Origin: Elusimicrobiota bacterium
Lineage (GTDB): Bacteria > Elusimicrobiota > Elusimicrobia > UBA1565 > UBA9628
Assembly: GCA_028717525.1 (NCBI GenBank)
Contig: JAQUNT010000064.1
Location: forward strand, 1 to 8,755
Direction of reading: 5' to 3'
DNA length: 8,755 nt
Below the pieces are notes generated by a model, which did not search any database, was not told the DNA's origin, and saw only the letters and a list, made by a program, of their open reading frames with translations. Position 1 is the first letter of the stretch; every line of letters begins with the position of its first letter. The position numbers and the translations under genes are program-made. This document shows positions 1 through 5,762 of this stretch, piece by piece.

Positions 1-561
1 GTTGAGGCTGACCCGCGCCATCAGGACCCCCGCCGGCTTGGCCGGCTGGACCTTCTGGTCGATGACGGCCACGGCGATGGTCGCGGTGGGGTAGAGCCCC
101 TGGAAGCGCTCCAGCTTGCCGATGTACTGCCCCCGGCGCACCGCCTCGATGAAGAACTCCTCGCCCTCGAAACTGCGCATCTCGGGCGCCGAGCCCAGGA
201 AGCGCCCGGTGCGCATCTGCTCGACTCCCTGGGCGTTGCTCACCGAGAGCTCCAGCACCGCCAGGTGCACCTGCATGATGCGGTTGAGGTACTGCTGCTG
301 CTTGACCGGATTCATGGACGCGAACTCGTCGATGCCGGCGGTCTCGGCCAGGACGTTGCGGAAGGTGGTCACGTACTTGTAGACCGTATCGGCGAAGCCC
401 ACGGCCAGGGACTCCTGCATGGCCAGGGTCTCCTTGCGCAGGGAGGCCTGGGAGATGCCGACCAAGTGGTAGCCCACCACCCCCATGGGCGCCAGGGAGA
501 TGAGCAGGAACCAGAAGAGGATCTTGTAGGCGAGCTTGCCGCGGCGCGCGGGAGGCGGCAT
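1..561 (-). CDS. Membrane sensor protein N-terminus with dCache-like domain (probable histidine kinase, cut by window edge)
   Basis: The first 187 codons of a gene that continues past the left edge. The basic N-terminus (MPPPARRGKLAYK) is followed by a TM helix at about 14-36 (ILFWFLLISLAPMGVVGYHL), then an extracytoplasmic region to the end of the visible part. This region has the long helix plus PAS-like strands of a dCache_1-type domain: ELSVSNAQGVEQMRTGRF at about 105-122, FFIEAVRRGQYIG at about 136-148, and YPTATIAVAVID followed by GVLMARVSLN. This form is common in sensor histidine kinases, but also in methyl-accepting proteins and diguanylate cyclases; the output domain is not visible. 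The neighbouring response regulators favour a histidine kinase. GAGGGA at 569-574 sits seven bases before the ATG at 559-561 and supports this start. No stop interrupts the frame. Confidence 0.9.
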   Translation of the reverse strand, partial: MPPPARRGKLAYKILFWFLLISLAPMGVVGYHLVGISQASLRKETLAMQESLAVGFADTVYKYVTTFRNVLAETAGIDEFASMNPVKQQQYLNRIMQVHLAVLELSVSNAQGVEQMRTGRFLGSAPEMRSFEGEEFFIEAVRRGQYIGKLERFQGLYPTATIAVAVIDQKVQPAKPAGVLMARVSLN

Positions 562-592
562 GTTATGTTCCCTCAGCCCTCATGAAGATCGT

Positions 593-626
593 CGCCCGGG
601 CGGGTCCTGTGGCCGGCCTGCCAGCC
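593..626 (-). other. Two GC-rich inverted repeats in a 71-base intergenic gap
   Basis: Between the receiver gene and the left-edge sensor gene, minus-strand RNA could form a short hairpin GGCTGGC-AG-GCCGGCC (611-626, with one G-U pair), and a 10-base palindrome CGCCCGGGCG lies at 593-602. No T-run follows either, so neither looks like an intrinsic terminator. They could tune readthrough or mRNA stability, or be chance in GC-rich DNA. Confidence 0.3.
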
Positions 627-632
627 GTGATT

Positions 633-1010
633 CTACCCGCCCGGCGTCCGACGCGACAGAAGCTGCTTGATGCGTATGGACAGCTCGGCCAGGTCGAAAG
701 GCTTGGTGATGTACTCGTCGGCGCCCAGTTCGAAGCCCTGCTTCTTCTCCTCGGAAGAGAGGAAGCGCCCGGTCATCATGATGAGGATGGTCTGGCGCGA
801 GCGCTTGCGTAGGGTCTGGCAGATCTGGAAGCCGCTGGAGTCCGGCAGCTGGATGTCCATGATGACCACGTCCGGGTCGACCTTCTTGGCCGCCTCGATG
901 CCGGAGTGGGCCGTGCCCGCCTGGGAGCATTCGAAGCCCTCCAGCTCCAGGACCTCGGCGAGGCTCTCGCGCAGGTGCGCGTCGTCGTCGATGATGAGCA
1001 GTTTGGCCAT
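633..1010 (-). CDS. CheY-like single-domain response regulator receiver
   Basis: A 125-residue cytoplasmic phosphoacceptor domain with no output domain. All catalytic residues are present: acidic cluster Asp8-Asp10 (LLIIDDD), phosphoacceptor Asp52 (VVIMDIQLP), Thr80 (IMMTGR), and Lys103 in YITKPF after the GADEY motif. The length is that of a complete receiver with a short RRTPGG tail, so it is not a fragment. Its ATG lies one base after the stop of the degenerate regulator, with GGAG (1016-1019) inside that gene's end, so the two are translationally coupled. Such stand-alone receivers pass phosphoryl groups in relays or act by protein contact; here it may receive phosphate from the membrane sensor encoded next. 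Partner and output are unknown. Confidence 0.95.
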   Translation of the reverse strand: MAKLLIIDDDAHLRESLAEVLELEGFECSQAGTAHSGIEAAKKVDPDVVIMDIQLPDSSGFQICQTLRKRSRQTILIMMTGRFLSSEEKKQGFELGADEYITKPFDLAELSIRIKQLLSRRTPGG

Positions 1011-1011
1011 G

Positions 1012-1812
1012 TTATCTCCGCAGTTCCGTGCCCGGGGGGACCAGCTTGTAACCGACGCACGGGATGGTGGTCACGAAGCGCGCCGCCGCGCCCAGCTTCT
1101 CGCGCAGCCGGCGGACGTGAACGTCCACCGTGCGCGGCGAACCGAAGTAGTTGTAGCCCCAGACGCGCTCGATGAGGTACGGGCGTGAGAGCACGCGGTT
1201 CGACGAGCTCAGGAAGACGTAAAGCAGGTCGAGCTCCTTCGAGGTGAGCGCCACGCGCTTGCCCGAGACGTGCAGGGTGTAGCTGGTCAGGTTGAGCTCG
1301 ATGGGGCCCATCTTGATGATCTCTTCCGAGGCGTTGACCTGGGTGCGCCGCAGCACGGCCTTGATGCGGGCCACGCACTCCGCCGCGTCCCAGTTCTGGG
1401 AGAGGCACTCGTCGGCCCCGGCCTGGAAGAACTCCAGGCGCAGCGAGGCGGCGCGGGCGCCCGGGGCCGCGATGGCCGGGGAAGGCTGGGACTTGCTGAA
1501 GTAGCTGGCGTAGGCGGGTCGGACCACCGCGGCCGGGGCCGAGGCGGGGGCGTCGGCGTGCTCCACCAAGGCGATGATGGGCAGCTGCTTCGTCGGTCCC
1601 CGCGCGCGCAGGGTCTTGACCATGGCCACGCCGTCCTCGTCGACCAGGCGCTGCCCGATCAGCAGCAGCTCGCAGCTGCGGTTGGCCAGCAGGCCCAGGA
1701 GCTCCTTGGATTTCTGGGCGACGGTCACCGCCAGGCCGTTGGCCGCCATCGCCTCCAGGATGATCGCGGCCCGGTTCGGCTCGCGCGACGCGTAGACGAC
1801 GTTCACCCGCAT
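1012..1812 (-). CDS. OmpR-type DNA-binding regulator with degenerate (pseudo-)receiver domain
   Basis: A 266-residue transcription regulator. The C-terminal winged helix (about 168-258) is a complete Trans_reg_C domain: a leading strand ELNLTSYTLHV, then LTSKELDLLYVF, the loop VWGYNYFGSPRTVDVHVRRLREKL with the recognition helix, and the wing GYKLV. The N-terminal receiver keeps the fold pattern but not its chemistry. The acidic cluster is replaced (VVYASREPN), the phosphoacceptor Asp is Gly53 (LLIGQRLVDEDG), the Thr/Ser position is Val83 and the Lys of the KPF motif is Gln (CLSQNW). About 30 extra Ala/Pro-rich residues lie between beta-4 and the GADE motif (about 85-127). Family precedent is atypical OmpR-type regulators that work without phosphorylation. 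A ligand- or partner-controlled or constitutive regulator is inferred; the targets are unknown, with the tad operon and its own cluster as candidates. It starts seven bases after the four-TM gene and ends one base before the next ATG. Confidence 0.93.
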   Translation of the reverse strand: MRVNVVYASREPNRAAIILEAMAANGLAVTVAQKSKELLGLLANRSCELLLIGQRLVDEDGVAMVKTLRARGPTKQLPIIALVEHADAPASAPAAVVRPAYASYFSKSQPSPAIAAPGARAASLRLEFFQAGADECLSQNWDAAECVARIKAVLRRTQVNASEEIIKMGPIELNLTSYTLHVSGKRVALTSKELDLLYVFLSSSNRVLSRPYLIERVWGYNYFGSPRTVDVHVRRLREKLGAAARFVTTIPCVGYKLVPPGTELRR

Positions 1813-1819
1813 GGCGATC

Positions 1820-2254
1820 CTATTCCGCGGCGGGCTGCTCTTCGGCCGCCTCCAGTGCCAGGCGCACGGCGCTCATCCCGAAGGTGTGCGAGAAAAGGTT
1901 GTAGAGCACGGCCAGGACCAGGATGAGGGCGTCCATCAGGACCATGTAGAAGACCGCGAACATCAGCGTGGCCACGAGCTTGAGCGGCATGGACATGCCG
2001 GCGGCGCTGAGGTTGGGCACCACCACGAAGCTGAGCAGCCCCCCGGCCAGGCCGAGGGTGCCGAGCACGGCGGAGAGGACCGGCCGGGCCGCGAAGAGGA
2101 TGGCCAAGGCCATCACGACTCCCCCCAGCGCGGCCAGTACGGTCGCGGCCTTGAGGTAGCCGATGAGGGCGAGGATGCCCCCGACGGCGACCCCGGTCGG
2201 AATCATGGGATGGGTGTGCCAATACGGGTCGATGCGCTTGACTTGCTGGGTCAT
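1820..2254 (-). CDS. Small four-TM membrane protein of unknown function
   Basis: A 144-residue protein I do not recognise. A polar N-terminus (MTQQVKRIDPYWHTHPMIP) with two His and an aromatic pair leads into four likely membrane helices at about 17-34, 36-55, 57-79 and 88-113, followed by a short tail ending in a Glu/Ala-rich stretch (EAAEEQPAAE). The loops are very short. There is no signal peptide site, metal-binding cluster or enzyme motif. The start at 2254 is chosen because of AGGAG six bases upstream. The TAG stop lies seven bases before the ATG of the regulator gene, and the stop itself overlaps that gene's weak ribosome site (TAGGA), so the two are probably cotranscribed. A membrane partner for the adjacent regulators is possible but there is no direct evidence. 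Confidence 0.75.
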   Translation of the reverse strand: MTQQVKRIDPYWHTHPMIPTGVAVGGILALIGYLKAATVLAALGGVVMALAILFAARPVLSAVLGTLGLAGGLLSFVVVPNLSAAGMSMPLKLVATLMFAVFYMVLMDALILVLAVLYNLFSHTFGMSAVRLALEAAEEQPAAE

Positions 2255-2260
2255 TGCACT

Positions 2261-2265
2261 CTCCT
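2261..2265 (-). promoter_or_regulatory. Shine-Dalgarno site fixing the start of the four-TM gene
   Basis: AGGAG on the minus strand, six bases before the ATG at 2252-2254. It decides the start: a longer frame opening at 2323 would have to translate the AT-rich promoter-like stretch and has no such site. Confidence 0.75.
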
Positions 2266-2316
2266 GGACATGTTTTACGTTAGAAGAGATTAACAATACT
2301 AATAAAGAAATACAAG
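2264..2316 (-). promoter_or_regulatory. AT-rich intergenic stretch, candidate promoter for the signalling cluster
   Basis: This is the only clearly AT-rich stretch in an otherwise very GC-rich window, and it lies directly upstream of the four-TM gene. On the minus strand a TTGTAT (2310-2315) and a TAATCT (2287-2292) are separated by 17 bases, resembling a weak sigma70-type -35/-10 pair; each matches consensus at only about three of six positions. The base composition argues for a promoter or regulator-binding region more strongly than the exact hexamers do. No clear operator repeat was found. It also serves as the T-rich stretch downstream of the hairpin at 2332-2353. Confidence 0.4.
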
Positions 2317-2331
2317 GGGCCACCGACGCGC

Positions 2332-2353
2332 CCTGAGCGCGGACGCGCTCAGG
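2332..2353 (-). terminator. Perfect 10-bp hairpin at the sensor gene stop codon, possible terminator
   Basis: CCTGAGCGCG and CGCGCTCAGG form a perfect 10-bp inverted repeat around a 2-base centre (in RNA the innermost pairs would open to make a loop). On the minus strand it includes the TGA of the HAMP-PAS sensor gene at 2349-2351. A T-rich tract appears only further downstream (about 2295-2315 on the minus strand), not directly after the stem, so it is not a textbook intrinsic terminator. It could be a weak terminator, an mRNA-stabilising 3' structure or a transcription pause between the tad block and the signalling block. Confidence 0.45.
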
Positions 2354-3482
2354 CGAACGCCCGCACGCTGCCCGCGGGGCCGGCCTTGGGCTCGAAGAGG
2401 ATGAGGGTCCGGCGCAGCTCGCCCTCCTCCTCCAGGTGCACGGCCCGGACGTGGCAGGGCTCGGCGTGGAACATGGTGTCCGCCTCGACGAGCTGGTTGG
2501 GCCGGTCCAGGGCCACGCCCACCAGGCGCAGCACGTCCTGCTGCTGGCTGTCGATGACGTCGAGCAGGTGGGTCTTGCCGTCCGCGGCCGACCCGGCCAG
2601 GGGGAAGTTGGTGAACAGGACCGAGTTGTCCTCGTCGACCACGATGGCCTTGTGGCTCTTGGCCACCACGGCCGTGAGGATGGACTGCCACCAGCGGGCC
2701 TCGGCCACCCCCCGCTGCTTCTCCTTGACCATGGTGTTGGCCACCTCGGCCTTCACCTTGGAGAGGAAGATGTTGATGACGTTGGCCAGCTCCCCGATCT
2801 CGTCGTGCCGCGGCGGGAACTTAAGTTCCAGGTTCTTAAAGGAGATGGCCTCGATGGCGTCGCGCAGGGAGAGCAGGGGGTTGAGCACGAAATGGTGGAG
2901 GAAGAAGTAGAGCGGGATGCCCAGAAGGAAGAGCACCCCCACGGCGCCCACCGCGTACTTGCTCATGGCCTTGTTGATGACCTTGACCACGCCCTCGCGG
3001 CTGATCTGCAGGTCCAGGATGCCCATGACCTCGCCGCGCAGGGCCAGGGGGATGGCGATGTCGTAGAGGGGCATGCCGGGCACGGCGCGCACCACCGGGG
3101 TCTTGGCCAGCGAGGCCTGTTCGATGGCGTCGGTGGGCAGCGACACTTCCTTGACGAACTGCTCGAAGGTGTAGGTGATCTTGCTGGGGTCGCGGAACCA
3201 GCGCACCTCGCCGAACTTGTTGAGGTAGAGCAAGGAGGCCACCCGGTCGTCCTTGGAAAAGCGCAGGACCACGTCGTGCTCGTCCATGGACAGGGCGCTC
3301 TGGCTGCGCGCCAAGCCCGTGATCAAGGTGGGGGCGTAGAGGCGCACCATGTCGATGGCCTCCTGCTTGAGCTTCTCGTCGAATGTCCACTTGAACAGGT
3401 TGTAGTAGAAGATGCCGCCCAGCACCATGACGTAGATGCCGATCATGGTGAACCACATGAACCACTTCGAGGAAAGTCTCAT
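2349..3482 (-). CDS. Membrane sensor-like protein: extracytoplasmic domain, HAMP, PAS-like, no output domain
   Basis: A 377-residue protein with the architecture of a sensor kinase input half. TM1 is at about 7-27; an extracytoplasmic region (28-170) follows, with a Cache/PAS-like pattern (LLYLNKFGEVRWF at 74-86 and a strand-rich DIAIPLALRGEVMGILDLQIS at 131-151). TM2 is at about 170-190. A HAMP domain (about 190-242) shows the conserved Pro192 and the DEIGEL motif at 217-222. After a helical stretch, residues about 258-355 look like a PAS fold (AIVVDEDNSVLFTNF at 269-283). There is no H-box, ATPase, GGDEF, EAL or MCP signalling domain, and the stop is a clean TGA. It may signal through a partner protein. 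It follows the TPR gene by 31 bases, so it is probably cotranscribed with the tad genes. The start has almost no Shine-Dalgarno sequence (only TAGG just upstream); the next Met (residue 9) would cut into TM1. The domain reading is good; the cellular role is unknown. Confidence 0.85.
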   Translation of the reverse strand: MRLSSKWFMWFTMIGIYVMVLGGIFYYNLFKWTFDEKLKQEAIDMVRLYAPTLITGLARSQSALSMDEHDVVLRFSKDDRVASLLYLNKFGEVRWFRDPSKITYTFEQFVKEVSLPTDAIEQASLAKTPVVRAVPGMPLYDIAIPLALRGEVMGILDLQISREGVVKVINKAMSKYAVGAVGVLFLLGIPLYFFLHHFVLNPLLSLRDAIEAISFKNLELKFPPRHDEIGELANVINIFLSKVKAEVANTMVKEKQRGVAEARWWQSILTAVVAKSHKAIVVDEDNSVLFTNFPLAGSAADGKTHLLDVIDSQQQDVLRLVGVALDRPNQLVEADTMFHAEPCHVRAVHLEEEGELRRTLILFEPKAGPAGSVRAFA

Positions 3483-3513
3483 GACCTAGGAGAGGATATC
3501 AAAAATACCGGCC

Positions 3514-4851
3514 TCACTGGGGGCTGCCGTAGAGGTTGTTGATGCGCTCCAGCCCGGCCTTGGCGTCCGGGTTGGCCGGGTCGAGCTGCAGGGCGTGCGT
3601 CCACTCGTTGCGCGCCTTCTCGAAGTCCCCCTTGTCGTAGTAGATGATGCCGGAGAGGTAGTACTGCTGGGATTGGCGCTTGTTCTCCTCGCTGGTCCCG
3701 ACGGGGGCGGCGGCGGCGGGGGCGGTCGCGGCGGCCGTGCTCGACGCGACGCTGGCCGCGGCCTTGGCGTCGGCCTCCGCCTTGGCCTCGGCCTCCGCCT
3801 TGGCGATCTCCGCGGCCTTGATCTTCTCCTCCTCGGCCTTCTGCTTGGCGATCTCCGCGGCGCGCCTGCGGGCGGCGTCCTCGCGGCGGACCTGCTCCTT
3901 GGCGCGCGCGATGAGCTGGTCCGCGGCGCGGGTGTCGTAGCCGTAGCTGACGGCCTTCTTCCACTCCGCCTGGGCCTCGTCGTACTTGCGCGATTCGTAG
4001 AGCCTGCGCCCGGCCACCAGGTGCTGGCTGGCCATCTCCGAGCGGATCTCGGCCTGCAGCTTCTGCGCCTTGGCGTTGCCCGGGCCCAGGGCCAGGACCT
4101 CGTCGAGCATCTTGATGGATTCGTCGATGAGGCCCTGGCTGTAGAGGTTGAGAGCGGTCTGCAGCTTCTCGTTGGCGTCGGCCTCCCGGGTCTCGGCCTC
4201 CACCTTGGCGATCGCCGGGACCAAGCGGGGATAGCGGGGGTTGAGCACCAGCGCCGCGTACCACTGGTCCAGACACTCGCGCAGGCGGTGCTGCCGGTAG
4301 GCCTTCTGCCCGCGCCGGAAATGGTCGTCCGCCATCTCGCCGCGGGCCTTCTTGAGCCACCAGCGGGCCTTGAGGTTGCTGGGCGCGAGCTTGACCGCCT
4401 CCTCCCAGCGTCCGGTCGCCTCCACCAGGCGCCCCTGGCGGTAGAGGGCCATGCCCTCCTCGAAGCGGTCCTCGATGAGCTTCTGCTCCGAGGCGTACGG
4501 CTTGGGCGAACCGTTGAGCTCGATGGAGGCGCGCTGCAGGATGCCCGCGTCCGCGTAGGCCGGGTCGATGGCCAGGATCTTGGAGGTCAGCTCCCGCGCC
4601 CCGTTGAAGTCGCCTTTCCGATAGAGGTCGAAGGCGTTCTCGTAGACGCCGTTGAGGGTCTTGCGCATCATGCGCGCCTTCTCGAGCTGGATGGTGTAGA
4701 TGTACTTCTTCTTGTCCTCCTCCGAGGTGATGGTGCCCAGGTTGAGCTTGGCCATGTCCAGGAACAGCCCGTCGGCGTCCCTGACCCGGAGGGGTTCCTG
4801 CCCCCAGGCGGAGGCCGCCAGCGCCAGTCCCAGCAGGAGTTGGGCGCCCAT
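3514..4851 (-). CDS. Exported TPR protein with Ala/Lys/Glu-rich helical segment (TadD-position)
   Basis: A 445-residue protein occupying the place that TadD-type TPR proteins often hold in tad loci. It starts with a hydrophobic signal-like segment (about 1-17, LLLGLALAASAWG) without a basic n-region. No Cys follows, so there is no lipobox, unlike lipoprotein TadD. TPR-like helical pairs are visible near 63-96, 118-150, 167-199, 221-254, 268-293 and 384-420; several share a pattern of G-x-[LFY]-x-[EK]-[AC] followed by a Trp in the second helix (RWEEAV, DQWYAAL, EWKKAV, EWTHAL). Residues about 310-357 are a charged Ala/Lys/Glu/Arg stretch likely to be helical or coiled coil, followed by an Ala/Ser/Thr/Pro linker (about 358-378) before the last TPR. 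TPR arrays bind proteins, so an assembly or scaffold role in the periplasm is likely but inferred. The start overlaps the TadC stop by one base (TGATG), with GGGAGG about 12 bases upstream. Orthology to TadD is not established. Confidence 0.85.
   Translation of the reverse strand: MGAQLLLGLALAASAWGQEPLRVRDADGLFLDMAKLNLGTITSEEDKKKYIYTIQLEKARMMRKTLNGVYENAFDLYRKGDFNGARELTSKILAIDPAYADAGILQRASIELNGSPKPYASEQKLIEDRFEEGMALYRQGRLVEATGRWEEAVKLAPSNLKARWWLKKARGEMADDHFRRGQKAYRQHRLRECLDQWYAALVLNPRYPRLVPAIAKVEAETREADANEKLQTALNLYSQGLIDESIKMLDEVLALGPGNAKAQKLQAEIRSEMASQHLVAGRRLYESRKYDEAQAEWKKAVSYGYDTRAADQLIARAKEQVRREDAARRRAAEIAKQKAEEEKIKAAEIAKAEAEAKAEADAKAAASVASSTAAATAPAAAAPVGTSEENKRQSQQYYLSGIIYYDKGDFEKARNEWTHALQLDPANPDAKAGLERINNLYGSPQ
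3771..3861 (-). repeat. Short in-frame repeats encoding the Ala/Lys/Glu-rich segment
   Basis: Within the TPR gene an 18-base unit (plus-strand cggcctccgccttggcct) occupies 3771-3788 and recurs, identical over 16 bases, at 3789-3804. A second 18-base repeat (cttggcgatctccgcggc) occurs at 3799-3816 and again at 3844-3861, 45 bases or 15 codons apart, giving AAEIAK twice in the protein. All units are multiples of three and keep the frame, so they look like local slippage or duplication within a helical linker rather than a mobile or regulatory element. Confidence 0.7.
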
Positions 4852-5762
4852 CAGAACCCAAGACCTCCCGAGACGAGCGACTTCATCATCGGCGCCAGCA
4901 TCAGGATGAACACCGTCGGGAAGATGAAGATGAAGAGCGGGATGAGCATCTTGGTGGAGGCCTGGGCCGCGAGCTTCTCGGCCTTGTTGAGCCGCCTGAA
5001 GCGCATGTCCGTGGCGTAGTTGCGCAGAAGTTCCACCAGGCTGGTGCCCAGTTCGTCGGATTGGATGATCAAGCCCACGAAGGAGCGGATCTCCTGGATG
5101 CCGGTGCGCATGGCCAGGCGCTTCAAGGCGTCGCGGCGGGAGTAGCCCAGCGAGATCTCGTTGATCATCTTGCCCAGCTCGACCTCCAGCTCGGTCTTGG
5201 CCTTGGCGTTCTTGAGGATGCGGTCGATGGCGGTCATGTAGTCCAGGCCGGCCTCGATGGTCAGGGCCGTGAGGTCCACGAAGGTCGGGAAGTTGCGCAT
5301 GATCTCAGTCTGCCGGGCCCGGATCCTCCCGTTGAACAGGGAGTCGGGGATGAAGAAGCCGATGACCCCGAAGAGGCCCAGGACCGGCGAACCGGTCATG
5401 AAGTAGATGAACCCGGCCAGGCCGGCGCCCAGCATCTCCTTGAGGTGCAGCATGTCCAGAGGGGACGGCTTGTTGGGCCGGCCCATCATCATGTGCACCT
5501 CCTCGAGCTTCACGTCGAGGTGGAAGGTGCGCAGCAGCAAAAGGTCGATGCGGTCGAGCAGCCCGCCCTGCGGGTTGAGGCCGGAGAAAGCCGAGGTCAT
5601 GCCCAGGTCCTTCTTGGCCAGCATGGCCAGGTCGGACTTGTCCACCTCGGGCGGCGGGGCCAGCAGGCGGTGGATCGCGGTGTACGCCGCGACCGATCCC
5701 AGCACCCCCACCACCAGGAGCAGGTAGTGCACGAGCTGGCCGCTCATCAGGCTGTCGGTCAT
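4851..5762 (-). CDS. tadC: TadC-like type II secretion F-domain platform protein
   Basis: Second inner-membrane platform protein of the Tad machine, normally acting with TadB. Its 303 residues match the usual TadC size. An N-terminal TM helix (about 9-29) is followed by a cytoplasmic stretch (about 31-98), a hydrophobic pair (about 101-137), a cytoplasmic T2SSF domain (about 150-260) and a last TM helix (about 264-288). Family-type motifs are FPTFVDLTALTIEAGLDYMTAI at about 148-169 and the IIQSDELGTSL segment at 222-232, both typical of TadB/TadC proteins. The ATG shares an ATGA overlap with the TadB-like gene, with a GGGGGAC stretch about 7 bases upstream. Its TGA shares one base with the ATG of the TPR gene. 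TadB and TadC are paralogues; the call as TadC rests on its order after TadB and its shorter form. Confidence 0.92.
   Translation of the reverse strand: MTDSLMSGQLVHYLLLVVGVLGSVAAYTAIHRLLAPPPEVDKSDLAMLAKKDLGMTSAFSGLNPQGGLLDRIDLLLLRTFHLDVKLEEVHMMMGRPNKPSPLDMLHLKEMLGAGLAGFIYFMTGSPVLGLFGVIGFFIPDSLFNGRIRARQTEIMRNFPTFVDLTALTIEAGLDYMTAIDRILKNAKAKTELEVELGKMINEISLGYSRRDALKRLAMRTGIQEIRSFVGLIIQSDELGTSLVELLRNYATDMRFRRLNKAEKLAAQASTKMLIPLFIFIFPTVFILMLAPMMKSLVSGGLGF

Noticed and set aside
593..626. Intrinsic terminator between the receiver and the dCache sensor
   Set aside because: Short GC-rich inverted repeats are present but no T-run follows on the minus strand, so they are listed only as a structural feature.
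2255..2323. Longer N-terminus for the four-TM protein starting at 2323 (23 extra residues, hydrophobic and signal-like)
   Set aside because: The extra codons fall on the AT-rich promoter-like stretch, no ribosome site precedes them, and a strong AGGAG sits six bases before the ATG at 2254.
3484..3500. Plus-strand sequence AGGAGAGG resembling a Shine-Dalgarno site
   Set aside because: No plausible plus-strand start codon follows at a usable distance, and the flanking genes are all on the minus strand.
3479..4861. Minus-strand 460-codon frame overlapping the TPR gene in another phase, and similar Arg/Pro/Gly-rich frames at 6000-7334 and 7331-8704
   Set aside because: The translations are Arg/Gly/Pro/Ala-rich without domains, while the alternative frame encodes clear TPR, TadB or ATPase motifs; they are frame shadows.
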